DNA of 64,000 nucleotides, taken from positions 124,001 through 188,000 of the forward strand of contig NZ_WSEN01000009.1 of assembly GCF_009758255.1 (NCBI RefSeq), read 5' to 3'. Position numbers and translations under genes: made by a program. Below the pieces are notes generated by a model. That model did no database searches. It worked only from the letters and a program-made list of their open reading frames with translations, and was not told where the DNA came from. This document shows, in pieces, positions 8,529 to 18,677 of this stretch. This stretch comes from Microbacterium sp. MAH-37 (GTDB taxonomy: Bacteria; Actinomycetota; Actinomycetes; Actinomycetales; Microbacteriaceae). The number at the start of each line of letters is the position of its first letter. Within the stretch, counting starts at the first letter, position 1.

Positions 8529-9326
8529 CTATTCCTGCGGAGCGTCCACCGCGCCGCCGAACCGGCGGTCACGGGACAGATAGACGCCGATCGCGCGCCA
8601 CAGCTCCTCTCGCGAGAAGTCGGGCCAGAGCGTGTCGAGGAACACCATCTCGGCGTAGGCAGACTGCCAGAGCAGGAAGTTGGAGGTGCGCTGCTCCCCC
8701 GAGCTGCGCAGGAAGAGGTCGACGTCCGGCATGTCCGGCACGTACATGTGACGCCCGATCGCCTTCTCGGTGATCGCGCTGGGCTTCATCCGCCCGGCCT
8801 TGACGTCCTCGGCGATCGCCCGCATCGCGTCCACCAGCTCGATGCGGCCGCCGTAGTTGACGCACATCGTCAGGGTGAGCACGTCGTTGCCGCGGGTGAG
8901 CTGCTCGGCGTACTGCAGCTCCTTGATGACCGACCCCCACAGGCGCGGCTTGCGGCCGGCCCAGCGCACCCGCACGCCCCACTCGTTGAGCTGGTCGCGG
9001 CGGCGATGCAGCACATCGCGGTTGTACCCCATCAGGAAGCGCACCTCCTCCGGGGAGCGCGCCCAGTTCTCCGTCGAGAAGGCGTACACCGAAAGGTGCT
9101 TCACGCCGGCCTGGATGGCACCGGCGACGACGTCGAGCAGCACCTCCTCTCCGGCCTTGTGCCCCTCGATGCGGTTCAGGCCCCGGCGGTTCGCCCAGCG
9201 CCCGTTGCCGTCCATGACGATCGCCACGTGGTTCGGCACCGCCGGGAAGACCGGCGGCTGCACGCCGGTCCAGTCCAGCGGCCGGTACGGCACGGCGTCC
9301 TTGTGGGTGTACGGCTTCGGGGTCAC
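8529..9326 (-). CDS. uppS: isoprenyl diphosphate synthase (UppS, cis-prenyltransferase)
   Basis: Condenses isopentenyl diphosphate to a long cis-polyprenyl diphosphate, the carrier lipid for cell-wall synthesis. 265 aa. The catalytic aspartate lies in [17 protein letters not shown], followed by [11 protein letters not shown], and the conserved C-terminal region [19 protein letters not shown]. The GTG at 9326 overlaps the recO stop (GTGA), so translation is coupled. Chain length cannot be decided by eye; actinobacteria often make C50 decaprenyl products. The recO-uppS pair is conserved across actinobacteria. Confidence 0.95.
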   Translation of the reverse strand: MTPKPYTHKDAVPYRPLDWTGVQPPVFPAVPNHVAIVMDGNGRWANRRGLNRIEGHKAGEEVLLDVVAGAIQAGVKHLSVYAFSTENWARSPEEVRFLMGYNRDVLHRRRDQLNEWGVRVRWAGRKPRLWGSVIKELQYAEQLTRGNDVLTLTMCVNYGGRIELVDAMRAIAEDVKAGRMKPSAITEKAIGRHMYVPDMPDVDLFLRSSGEQRTSNFLLWQSAYAEMVFLDTLWPDFSREELWRAIGVYLSRDRRFGGAVDAPQE

Positions 9327-10057
9327 CGTGGTCCTTCCGAGAAGACGTGCTCGAGCGAGCGGATGCCGCGTTCGAGGTGGTACTGGGCGTAGGCCGCGAC
9401 CGTACCGGATGCGGCGGCCGTGTCTGCCGGGGAGGCGGCATCCACCAGCTCCCAGTCGCCGGCGAGCAGAGCCCGCAGCAGTTCGAGCGCGGATGCCGCT
9501 ATACGCGGGCTGCCGGCCGGTGCGCAGTTCCCGCACACCAGCCCGCCCAGCTGTGCGACGAAAGCAGTGTGCGGACCGGGCGCGCCGCAGCGCGCGCAGT
9601 CGTCGAGCGAAGGAGCCCAGCCCGACAGCGCCATGACGCGCAGCAGGTAGGAGTCCAGGATGCTGCGCGCCGCGTGCTCGCCGCGCGACAGCGCGCGCAG
9701 GCCCCCGACCAGCAGCAGGTACTGCTCGGGCGTGGACTCGGCTTCGTTGAGCCGGTCGGCCGTCTCGACCATGGCGTTCGCGGCGGTGAACCGGTCGTAG
9801 TGCGCGGCGATGTCGGAGCCGTACGAGCCCAGCGATTCGGCCTGCTGCACGATGTCGAGGGTGCGGCCCTGGTACAGCTGCACGTCGGCGACCATGAACG
9901 GCTCCAGCCGTGCGCCGAACTTGGAGGATGTGCGCCGAACGCCCTTCGCGACCGCGCGGATCTTCCCGTGCCGACGGGACAGCATGGTCAGGATGCGGTC
10001 CGCCTCGCCGAGCTTGTGGGTGCGCAGGACCACCGCTTCGTCTCGGTAGGTCGGCAT
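9323..10057 (-). CDS. recO: DNA repair protein RecO
   Basis: Helps RecR load RecA onto SSB-coated single strands during recombinational repair. 244 aa. OB-fold N-terminus [20 protein letters not shown] and a zinc module CARCGAPG...VCGNC near residues 160-185. The ATG at 10057 is fixed by a GATAAT -10 element six bases upstream, implying a leaderless mRNA. Stop overlaps the uppS start. Divergent from the UPF0126 gene, with the two -10 elements lying back to back. Confidence 0.94.
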   Translation of the reverse strand: MPTYRDEAVVLRTHKLGEADRILTMLSRRHGKIRAVAKGVRRTSSKFGARLEPFMVADVQLYQGRTLDIVQQAESLGSYGSDIAAHYDRFTAANAMVETADRLNEAESTPEQYLLLVGGLRALSRGEHAARSILDSYLLRVMALSGWAPSLDDCARCGAPGPHTAFVAQLGGLVCGNCAPAGSPRIAASALELLRALLAGDWELVDAASPADTAAASGTVAAYAQYHLERGIRSLEHVFSEGPR

Positions 10058-10063
10058 TCCTCG

Positions 10064-10087
10064 ATTATCCCCCGCGCCGGGGACAAT
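10064..10087. promoter_or_regulatory. back-to-back leaderless promoters of recO and the UPF0126 gene
   Basis: GATAAT on the minus strand (10064-10069) ends six bases before the recO ATG. GACAAT on the plus strand (10082-10087) ends six bases before the GTG at 10094. Only 36 bases separate the two genes, so RNA polymerase cannot occupy both promoters freely. Confidence 0.6.
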
Positions 10088-10093
10088 GGACGT

Positions 10094-10780
10094 GTGACCG
10101 AACCGCTCTTCACCATCCCGCTCTGGGCCGATCTGCTCGGCGTCGGCCTCGGCGGCATCCAGGGTGCGATGTTCGCATCGGGATTCCAGGGGCAGCGCCG
10201 CCTCGACTGGCTGGGCGTCGCGATCATCGGCATCATGATCGGCATGGGCGGCGGTCTCATCCGTGACCTGCTCCTCGGCCAGCCGCCCGCCACGCTGCAG
10301 AGCAACTGGTACCTGATCACGGCCGCCGGCGCGGCGCTGGTGGGGATGCTGCTGGCCGGGGTGTTCAACCGCCTGAACGCCGTGATCGTCGGCCTCGACG
10401 CCGTGGTCATCGGCATGTTCGGCGCCTTCGGCACCAGCAAGGCGATCGCGTTCGGAATCCCGCCCGTGCCCGCCGTCTTCATCGGCGCATGCGCGGCCGT
10501 GGGCGGCGGCGTGCTGCGCGACATGCTGATGGGGCTGCCGGTCGCGATCATGCACGTCGGCTCTCTCTACGCCGTCGCGGCCGCCGCCGGCTGCACGTTC
10601 ATCGTCGTCGTGCACGGACTCGGCATGAACATCACCGTCGCCGCCGTGCTCGGAATCGTGGTGACCGCGGTGATCCGCGTGCTGGCCGTCATCTTCGATC
10701 TCTCGCTGCCGGAGCAGCGACGTCTGTACCGTCGCAAGGTCGCAGCCGAGACCGGCATGATCCCGATCATCAAGCCCTGA
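10094..10780 (+). CDS. UPF0126 / TRIC-like membrane protein, putative ion channel
   Basis: 228 aa with seven hydrophobic helices built as two repeats, each with a glycine-rich GGG motif ([12 protein letters not shown] near residue 55 and [12 protein letters not shown] near residue 140). This repeat pair defines the YadS/UPF0126 family, related to trimeric intracellular cation channels. The GTG at 10094 is set by the GACAAT element six bases upstream. Ends with a positively charged tail. Followed by a hairpin terminator shared with convergent leuA. Physiological ion unknown. Confidence 0.86.
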   Translation: MTEPLFTIPLWADLLGVGLGGIQGAMFASGFQGQRRLDWLGVAIIGIMIGMGGGLIRDLLLGQPPATLQSNWYLITAAGAALVGMLLAGVFNRLNAVIVGLDAVVIGMFGAFGTSKAIAFGIPPVPAVFIGACAAVGGGVLRDMLMGLPVAIMHVGSLYAVAAAAGCTFIVVVHGLGMNITVAAVLGIVVTAVIRVLAVIFDLSLPEQRRLYRRKVAAETGMIPIIKP

Positions 10781-10789
10781 ACAGGACGT

Positions 10790-10828
10790 CGCCCCGGAAC
10801 CGGCGTGGTGTGGCACGGCTCCGGGGCG
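10790..10828. terminator. hairpin terminator between convergent genes
   Basis: CGCCCCGGA (10790-10798) and TCCGGGGCG (10820-10828) form a perfect 9-bp stem with a 21-base loop. A weaker CCTCCG/CGGAGG pair lies closer to the leuA stop. Confidence 0.6.
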
Positions 10829-10905
10829 CAGTCGCAGTCACGCGGCCGGATGCGCCGCGGACGGACCTCCGTGCACGGGTGACGGCGCGGAGGAGTTCTT
10901 CCGGG

Positions 10906-12681
<1,776 letters not shown>

Positions 12682-12709
12682 TCAGGAAAGTAGTCAGGCC
12701 AACACAAGC

Positions 12710-12750
12710 GCCGCGACGAGAGAGGCCCGATAGTCAGGACTCGTCGCGGC
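12710..12750 (-). promoter_or_regulatory. leuA leader hairpin (candidate attenuator)
   Basis: In the leader RNA an 11-bp perfect stem forms between GCCGCGACGAG (12750-12740) and CTCGTCGCGGC (12720-12710), with a 19-base loop that contains the leader-peptide stop codon. The 5' arm starts four bases after the run of leader Leu codons, so a ribosome stalled there would cover it. The 3' arm can also pair, with one bulge, with the GACGAAGAG segment near leuA. No clear T-run follows, so translational control or a pseudoknot is as likely as termination. Confidence 0.65.
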
Positions 12751-12781
12751 AGCTAAGAAGAAGCAGACCGCCCAGAGGCAT
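12734..12781 (-). CDS. leuA leader peptide, 15 residues with four consecutive leucines
   Basis: The peptide reads MPLGGLLLLSCRDES and ends in TGA inside the loop of the leader hairpin. Leu codons 6-9 are CTG-CTT-CTT-CTT; CTT is otherwise uncommon in this GC-rich genome, as expected of a sensor of leucyl-tRNA supply. A TAGCAT -10 element ends six bases before its ATG, so the leader itself appears leaderless. The reading frame, codon run, hairpin position and location upstream of leuA all agree. Confidence 0.75.
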   Translation of the reverse strand: MPLGGLLLLSCRDES

Positions 12782-12787
12782 GGGTCA

Positions 12788-12793
12788 ATGCTA
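12788..12793 (-). promoter_or_regulatory. -10 element of the leuA transcript
   Basis: TAGCAT on the minus strand ends six bases before the leader-peptide ATG at 12781. No good -35 hexamer is visible at 16-18 bases. Confidence 0.5.
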
Positions 12794-12814
12794 ACACCCG
12801 ACTTGGCACAATGC

Positions 12815-13762
12815 TCACGGGATCAGGGCGAGCTTGCCTCCAGGATGCCCCTCCGCGAGGAGCCGAAGCGCCGCCGGTGCCTGATCCAGCGGGTACTCCC
12901 GCGCCACGGGGACGACAAGTTCGCCTCGCTCCGCGGCCTCGACGAGATCGATGCGCACCGCGTCGCGGTAGCGCGCGGTCTCGGGGTCCGAACCGGAGCT
13001 CGCCTGGAAGCCGTGCTCGGCTGCGGCTCCTGGTGCGACGATCGTGACGATCCGCCTGCGGTCCGCCACCAGCGCGAGCGACGCCTCGGTCGCCTCATCC
13101 GTCCCCGCAGCGTCGAGCGCGGCGCCGATCGCCTCGACACCGGCTTCCGTCATCGCCGCGCGGATGCGCTCCCGCATCCCTTCGCCGTACTCCACCGGGA
13201 TGCCGCCGAACCGGCGCACTTCGCCTGCGCGCCGAGCGCTCGCCGTCCCGATGATCCGGATGCCGCGCTGCGCGGCCTGCTGCAGCACGCTGACACCCAC
13301 GGCACCCGAGGCCGCGTGCAGCAGCAGGGTCTCGCCGGGGCGGGCATCCACCGCGTGCAGCATGGCCGAAGCCGTGGAACCTGCGAGCAGAAGGTTCGCG
13401 GACTCCGCGTGCGTGAGCGGTGCGGGCTTGCGCAGCACCTTCTGCGCGGGCACGGTGACCTCGGTGGCATAGCCGCCGATGACGCGGAAGGCGATCACCT
13501 CAGCACCGACTGCGACAGGCCCGGTGACGGTCTCGGTCTCCGGCCCCACGGCGGTGATGACGCCCGACACCTCGTAGCCGATCGCGGCCGGCAGTTCCGC
13601 GCCGGCGCGGGTGACCGCGAGGTGCTTCGCATCGGCCGGGTTCACGCCGGCCGCGCGCACCTCGATCGTCACTTCGCCGTGGCCGGGAGCCGGCGGATCG
13701 TACTCCTCGAAACGCCAGCGTTCGGGGCTTCCCCACTCGGTCGCGATCCAGTGCCATGCCAT
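12815..13762 (-). CDS. zinc-independent quinone oxidoreductase / MDR-family NADPH reductase
   Basis: 315 aa medium-chain dehydrogenase/reductase. The GroES-like N-terminus (GEVTIEVRAAGVNPADAKHLA) precedes a Rossmann domain with the nucleotide-binding run LLHAASGAVGVSVLQQAAQ. The structural-zinc cysteines of alcohol dehydrogenases are absent, so it belongs to the quinone reductase branch and probably uses NADPH. The ATG at 13762 is set by a TAGCGT -10 six bases upstream. Divergent from the DUF2207 gene through a mirrored promoter. Substrate unknown. Confidence 0.9.
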   Translation of the reverse strand: MAWHWIATEWGSPERWRFEEYDPPAPGHGEVTIEVRAAGVNPADAKHLAVTRAGAELPAAIGYEVSGVITAVGPETETVTGPVAVGAEVIAFRVIGGYATEVTVPAQKVLRKPAPLTHAESANLLLAGSTASAMLHAVDARPGETLLLHAASGAVGVSVLQQAAQRGIRIIGTASARRAGEVRRFGGIPVEYGEGMRERIRAAMTEAGVEAIGAALDAAGTDEATEASLALVADRRRIVTIVAPGAAAEHGFQASSGSDPETARYRDAVRIDLVEAAERGELVVPVAREYPLDQAPAALRLLAEGHPGGKLALIP

Positions 13763-13799
13763 TCCTCCACGCTAGCGCCGCTGCGGATAGCGTGGAGGG
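13763..13799. promoter_or_regulatory. mirrored divergent leaderless promoters
   Basis: The 37 bases between two divergent start codons are nearly palindromic. Minus strand: TAGCGT-GGAGGA-ATG. Plus strand: TAGCGT-GGAGGG-ATG. The arms match at 11 of 12 positions around a 13-base centre. GGAGG touches the start codon and is too close to serve as a ribosome binding site, which supports leaderless initiation or a protein-binding inverted repeat. Confidence 0.6.
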
Positions 13800-15575
13800 A
13801 TGCGCCTGCGCTCCGCTCTCCGCTCCGTCCTGATCGCCGGGTTCTTCGCAGTCCTCACGGTGGCCGTGCTGCCGGCATCCGTCGCGCGAGCAGACGTCGA
13901 CGACTTCTCGTACTCCACGTGGGATTCGCAGTACCAGATCGGCCTCGATGACGAGGGTCGCGCGCTGATGCACGTCACGGAGACCGTGGTGGCGGAGTTC
14001 CCCCAGACCGATCAGAACCGCGGCATCGTGCGCGGATTGGCGGAGGTGTACGGCAGCGCGCCGCTGTATCCCCGAGTGATCTCGGTGACCGATGGCGAGG
14101 GCCATGACGTGCCCTACGAGACGGAGTCCGACGACGACGTGCTGTTCGTCTCGATCGACGACGACACATACAAGCACGGCTCGACCACCTACGTCATCGC
14201 GTACACGATGCGCGACGTGTTCCACACGCCGGATGACGCGGAGATCGACGAGTTCTACTGGGATCTGCTGCCACTGGACTCCACGCAGGACATCGCGCGG
14301 TTCACCGGCAGCATCCGGTTCGACGATGCGCTGACCGGTGCGACGGCCGGCCTGCCCAGCTGCTACCAGGGTGGCTACGGCGCGAAGGCCACCTGCGATC
14401 TCGTCGAACAGGCCGGCGTCTACACCGTGACCGCGACAGACCTGGGCGCGGGTGAAGGCGTGACGGTCGCCTTCCCGTTCGAACTCGGCACCGTGACGCC
14501 GTCACCCGCCCTGCAACCCGATCCCCTGACCGATGTCGTCCCCTACGGTCTCGCGGGCGGCGGACTGCTGCTCGGCGGAGCGGGACTCCTGTCGGTCGGC
14601 CTGATGAAGCGACGGCACCGAGGGCAGGGCGACGGGATCGTCGTCGCGCAGTACGAAGTGCCGGCGGACCTGCCGCCGTTGCTGGCAGCCCAGATCGAGG
14701 GCAGCAAGGCGAAGGCGATCCCCGCCGAGATCGTGCACCTCGGCGTACACGGCGCGCTGCGCATCGAGGACGGGAAGAAGAAGCCGAAGCTCACGTTCCT
14801 CGCCGGCGAGAACGTCGGCGACCCGCTGGATTCCGCGACTCTGCGCGGCCTCTTCCCAGGGCGCGAGCCGGGCGATCAGGTCGACCTCGGCACCCCCGAC
14901 ACCGACCTCGCCAGGCGGCTCTCGAATCTACCGAAGGCCGCGACGACCGCAGCATCCGATCGCGGACTCACCGAGCGACGGCGATCGGTGAGCGGACTGG
15001 TGCTCGGCGTCCTCGGAGTCGTCGCCGCGCTGGCCGCCGTCGGGCTGGCCATCCCCGGACTCGCCGTGCAGCGACCTGCAGCGATCGCCGCCTTCGCGCT
15101 CAGCGTCCTGTTCCTCGCGGCGACCGCCGTCGCCGCGGTCGTCCTGACGCTGAAGAAGACCGTGCTCACGCGGAAGGGAGCGCAGACGCGCGAGCAGCTG
15201 CTCGGCGCCCGGGAGTACATCCGTCTCGCCGAGGCGGATCGCATCCGGATGCTGCAGTCGTACAGCGGCGCGGAACGTCGGGCCGACGGAGAGATCGACG
15301 TCATCGTGCTCTACGAGCGCCTGCTGCCCTACGCGATGCTGTTCGGGCTCGAGAAGGAGTGGGCGAAGGTGCTCGAGGTGCAGTACGAGCGCACCGGCAG
15401 CGCACCTGGCTGGTACATCGGCTACTCGATGGGCTCGTTCGGCAGGTCTCTGTCGACGATGGGCTCGACGCTCAGTGCGACGCCCGTCGCCACGTCGTCG
15501 TCCTCGTCGAGCGGTTCGTTCGGCGGCGGGTTCTCCGGCGGTGGCGGTGGAGGCGGGTTCTCCGGCGGGCGCTGA
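13800..15575 (+). CDS. DUF2207 membrane protein with secreted N-terminal domain
   Basis: 591 aa. Signal peptide at residues 1-31 (VLPASVARA end), then an extracytoplasmic beta-rich DUF2207 domain (DSQYQIGLDDEGRALMHVTE onward). One transmembrane segment lies near residues 245-265 and a second pair near 400-455, with a cytoplasmic region between. The tail is Ser/Gly-rich (SGSFGGGFSGGGGGGGFSGG), a form common in this family. Function unknown; a role at the cell envelope is an inference from topology only. Start set by TAGCGT six bases before the ATG. Confidence 0.85.
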   Translation: MRLRSALRSVLIAGFFAVLTVAVLPASVARADVDDFSYSTWDSQYQIGLDDEGRALMHVTETVVAEFPQTDQNRGIVRGLAEVYGSAPLYPRVISVTDGEGHDVPYETESDDDVLFVSIDDDTYKHGSTTYVIAYTMRDVFHTPDDAEIDEFYWDLLPLDSTQDIARFTGSIRFDDALTGATAGLPSCYQGGYGAKATCDLVEQAGVYTVTATDLGAGEGVTVAFPFELGTVTPSPALQPDPLTDVVPYGLAGGGLLLGGAGLLSVGLMKRRHRGQGDGIVVAQYEVPADLPPLLAAQIEGSKAKAIPAEIVHLGVHGALRIEDGKKKPKLTFLAGENVGDPLDSATLRGLFPGREPGDQVDLGTPDTDLARRLSNLPKAATTAASDRGLTERRRSVSGLVLGVLGVVAALAAVGLAIPGLAVQRPAAIAAFALSVLFLAATAVAAVVLTLKKTVLTRKGAQTREQLLGAREYIRLAEADRIRMLQSYSGAERRADGEIDVIVLYERLLPYAMLFGLEKEWAKVLEVQYERTGSAPGWYIGYSMGSFGRSLSTMGSTLSATPVATSSSSSSGSFGGGFSGGGGGGGFSGGR

Positions 15576-15617
15576 CGGCCTCTTGCGCGAACCGTCGCCT
15601 CAGGACACTGTGGACGA

Positions 15618-16013
15618 ATGCACCTCGCGCAGATCGCCCAGCACGCCGACGACCTCGATCGGGCGGCGATGTTCTACGCCGCGCTGCTCGGGTCCGAGCC
15701 GTCGGGCAGATTCGAGCCACCCGGACTCGTCTTCTTCGACCTGGACGGCACGCGCCTGCTGCTGGAACGAGGGGCACCGCCCGCGCTGATCTATCTCGCG
15801 GTGACGAACATCCATGACAGGATCGAGCGGCTCCGCGATGCCGGTGTGACGATCGAGAGCGAGCCGCACGTCATCTTCGCGCACGAGGACGACAGCCTCG
15901 GCCCGGCGGGAACTCAGGAATGGCAGGCGTTCATCCGCGACAGCGAGGGCAACCTCGTCGGCCTCGTCGAGCAGGTGGCGTCCTACGTCGGAACAGACCC
16001 TCCCGCCTCCTGA
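15618..16013 (+). CDS. VOC (glyoxalase/bleomycin resistance) family protein
   Basis: 131 aa, one pair of beta-alpha-beta-beta-beta modules. The N-terminal metal position is H2 or H9 (MHLAQIAQHADDLDRAAMFYAALLG) and the C-terminal module ends FIRDSEGNLVGLVEQV with the usual D-x-E/D-G-N turn. The family includes lyases, dioxygenases and resistance proteins; the reaction here cannot be assigned. CACTGT ends six bases before the ATG and could be a weak leaderless -10. Convergent with era. Confidence 0.82.
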   Translation: MHLAQIAQHADDLDRAAMFYAALLGSEPSGRFEPPGLVFFDLDGTRLLLERGAPPALIYLAVTNIHDRIERLRDAGVTIESEPHVIFAHEDDSLGPAGTQEWQAFIRDSEGNLVGLVEQVASYVGTDPPAS

Positions 16014-16061
16014 ACGGCTGCACGGCGGAGAGTGCTCAGACAGGCTCAGCGGTCCCGGTTC

Positions 16062-16958
16062 TCAGAACCCGAGCCTGCCGAGCTGCTTGGGGTCGCGCTG
16101 CCATTCCTTGGCGACCTTCACATGCAGGCCGAGGAACACGCGCGTGCCGACCAGCGGCTCGATCTGCGCCCTGGCGCGTGCGCCGACGTCGCGCAGGCGC
16201 GAGCCCTTGCGACCGATGATGATCGCCTTCTGGCTGTCTCGCTCGACCACGATCGACGCGTGCACGTCCGTGAGATCGCTGTCCTCGCGAGGGGCGATGT
16301 CGTCGATCACGACGGCGATCGAGTGCGGCAGCTCGTCGCGGACGCCCTCCAGGGCGGCCTCACGGATGATCTCGGCCACTCGGTCCTCGAGCGACTCGTC
16401 GGTGACGACGCCGTCCTCGTACAGCGCCGGGCCGGTCGGCATCAGCGCGAGCACCTCGTCCGCCAGCACATCGAGCTGGTCGTTCGCGACCGACGACAGC
16501 GGGATGACCGCCGACCAGTCCTCGCGCAGCGAGTCCACCTCGATCAGGCGCTCCGTGATCTCGTCACGATCCGCGGCATCCGTCTTGGTGACGATCGCGA
16601 TCTTCTTCGCGCGCGGGTAGCCGTCGAGCGATGCCGCGATGCGGCGGTCGCCAGGGCCGACCTTCTCGGTCGCCGGCACGCAGAAGCCGATCACGTCGAC
16701 GTCGCCGAGCACCTGCTCGACCAGATCGTTCAGCCGCTCGCCGAGCAGGGTGCGCGGCTTGTGGATGCCGGGGGTGTCGACGATCACGAGCTGACCGCCC
16801 GGCCGGTTCACGATGCCGCGGATCGCGCGTCGCGTGGTCTGCGGCTTCTCGCTGGTGATGGCGATCTTCTCCCCCACCAGCGCGTTGGTCAGCGTGGACT
16901 TGCCCACGTTCGGACGACCCACGAACGTGACGAATCCGCTGCGCTTGTCTTCACTCAT
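16062..16958 (-). CDS. era: GTPase Era
   Basis: Ribosome-assembly GTPase that binds the 3' end of 16S rRNA. 298 aa. G1 GRPNVGKST (about residues 14-22), switch TTRRAIRGI, G3 DTPGIH, G4 TKTD. The C-terminal KH domain has the RNA-binding loop IIGRKGSRLRD. The start overlaps the end of the corC gene by 8 bases. Last gene of the long hrcA-to-era operon, next to YbeY and RsmE, which also act on 16S rRNA. Confidence 0.97.
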   Translation of the reverse strand: MSEDKRSGFVTFVGRPNVGKSTLTNALVGEKIAITSEKPQTTRRAIRGIVNRPGGQLVIVDTPGIHKPRTLLGERLNDLVEQVLGDVDVIGFCVPATEKVGPGDRRIAASLDGYPRAKKIAIVTKTDAADRDEITERLIEVDSLREDWSAVIPLSSVANDQLDVLADEVLALMPTGPALYEDGVVTDESLEDRVAEIIREAALEGVRDELPHSIAVVIDDIAPREDSDLTDVHASIVVERDSQKAIIIGRKGSRLRDVGARARAQIEPLVGTRVFLGLHVKVAKEWQRDPKQLGRLGF

Positions 16959-18222
16959 CTTCCGACTCCTCCTCCGGCGCCCGTTCCACGAACACCGTAG
17001 CGATACCTCTGCCGCGGCCGCGCGATGCGCCGCCGGTGAGCACCAGTCCGTCGACGACGGCTGTGGCGCCGGGCTGCGGCACCTGGCCGAGCGCCTTGCC
17101 GAGCAGGCCGCCGATCGAGTCGACGTCCTCGTCCTCGAGCTCCAGGTCGAACAGGTCTCCGACGTCCTCGAGCGACAGCCGGGAGTTCACCCGGTACCGT
17201 CCGCCACCGAGGTCCACGACCTCCGCCGGCGCGCGGTCGTACTCGTCGGCGATCTCACCGACCAGCTCCTCGATCAGGTCCTCCAGCGTGACCAGGCCCG
17301 AGATGCCGCCGTGCTCGTCGATCACCAGGCATACGTGCACGGCATCGCGCTTCATCTGCTGCAGCAGGGTCTCGGCGCGCATCGACTCCGGCACGAACAG
17401 CGCCGGACGCGCGATCGGACGCACCGGCGCCCCGCGCCAGGCACTCTCGTCGCGGTACGCGAACTGCACGAGATCCTTCAGGTACAGCACGCCCACCACG
17501 TCATCGGCGTCGTCGTCGACCACCGGCATCCGCGAGACGCCCTTGGACAGGAACAGGTCCATCGCCTCAGTGGTCGTCGCAGAGGCGTCCACCGCGACCA
17601 TCTCGGTCCGCGGCACCATCACGGCCCGCACGAACTGGTCGGTGAAGTCGAACACCGAGTGGATCAGATCGCGGTCGTCCTCCTCGATGAGGTCGTTCGA
17701 CGCCGCCTCGTCGACCATGCTGAGCAGCTGCTCCTCCGAGGCGAACGAGCTGCGACCGCCGCCGGGCGTCACCCGGCGTCCGAGGGCCACCAGGCCCTGT
17801 GCGAGCGGACCGAGCACCACCCGCACGCCGTGCACGACAGGGGCCCAGATCCGCAGCAGGCCGTCGGCGTGATGACGCCCGAACGAGCGGGGGCTCGCCC
17901 CGACCAGCACGAACGTGATGCCCGTCATGAGCACCGCGGCCGCGAGCATCGCCCACCAGTCGCTCGGCAGCAGCTGAACGAGCGCGACCGTCACCAGCAC
18001 GGCGGCCGTGGTCTCGGCCAGCACACGCATGAACGCCACCGCGTTCACGTGCGCATCAGGGTCCTCGGCGATCTTCGCCAGAGCGGGCGCGTTCCGCCCC
18101 TCCTCGGCCATCTCCTCGAGGTCGCTGCGCGAACTCACCGAGAACGCCGCGTCGACCGCCGCCATCAGACCGCCGAAGGCGACCAGGATCACGGCGCCGG
18201 CGAGCAGGATCCCCGCGATCAT
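16951..18222 (-). CDS. CNNM/CorC-type transporter (HlyC/CorC family, CBS domains)
   Basis: 423 aa. The N-terminal DUF21 membrane domain (about residues 1-130) is followed by two CBS domains (MVPRTEMVAVDASATTTEAM and GISGLVTLEDLIEELVGEI) and a C-terminal CorC_HlyC domain. The family exports Mg2+ or Co2+ or modulates such transport. Stop overlaps era and the start overlaps ybeY by four bases, so translation is coupled. Position between ybeY and era is conserved in actinobacteria. The acidic C-terminus (PEEESEDE) is not unusual. Confidence 0.9.
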   Translation of the reverse strand: MIAGILLAGAVILVAFGGLMAAVDAAFSVSSRSDLEEMAEEGRNAPALAKIAEDPDAHVNAVAFMRVLAETTAAVLVTVALVQLLPSDWWAMLAAAVLMTGITFVLVGASPRSFGRHHADGLLRIWAPVVHGVRVVLGPLAQGLVALGRRVTPGGGRSSFASEEQLLSMVDEAASNDLIEEDDRDLIHSVFDFTDQFVRAVMVPRTEMVAVDASATTTEAMDLFLSKGVSRMPVVDDDADDVVGVLYLKDLVQFAYRDESAWRGAPVRPIARPALFVPESMRAETLLQQMKRDAVHVCLVIDEHGGISGLVTLEDLIEELVGEIADEYDRAPAEVVDLGGGRYRVNSRLSLEDVGDLFDLELEDEDVDSIGGLLGKALGQVPQPGATAVVDGLVLTGGASRGRGRGIATVFVERAPEEESEDE

Positions 18223-18677
18223 CGTCGTCGTTCGGATGCCGCGAATCCGCGGATCAGCTCCTTCTGCAGCCCGAACATCTCACGCTCCTCGTCGGGCTCG
18301 GCGTGGTCGAACCCGAGCAGGTGCAGCAGGCCGTGGGTGGTGAGCAGGATCAGCTCGTCCATCAGCGTGTGGCCCGCCGTCGCTGCCTGCGACTCCGCCA
18401 CCTGCGGGCAGAGCACGATGTCTCCGAGCAGTCCGGGCGGCGTCGGGTGGTCCTCGCTGCCGGGGCGCAGCTCGTCCATCGGGAAGCTCAGCACGTCGGT
18501 CGGGCCCGGCTCGTCCATCCACTGCACGTGCAGCGACTCCATCGCGCCCTCGTCCACCAGGACGATCGCGACCTCGGCGTCCGGGCTGACATGCAGCTGC
18601 GCGAGGTTGAACTCGGTGAGCCGCTGCAGCACTGTCTCGTCGATGGAGATGGCGGACTCGTTGTTGATCTCGATCAT
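18219..18677 (-). CDS. ybeY: endoribonuclease YbeY
   Basis: Metal-dependent endoribonuclease for 16S rRNA 3' maturation and ribosome quality control. 152 aa. The zinc site motif HGLLHLLGFDH is intact, and VLSFPMDE precedes it as expected. ATGA-type overlaps link it to phoH upstream and corC downstream. The run phoH-ybeY-corC-era is one of the most conserved small operons in bacteria. Confidence 0.96.
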   Translation of the reverse strand: MIEINNESAISIDETVLQRLTEFNLAQLHVSPDAEVAIVLVDEGAMESLHVQWMDEPGPTDVLSFPMDELRPGSEDHPTPPGLLGDIVLCPQVAESQAATAGHTLMDELILLTTHGLLHLLGFDHAEPDEEREMFGLQKELIRGFAASERRR

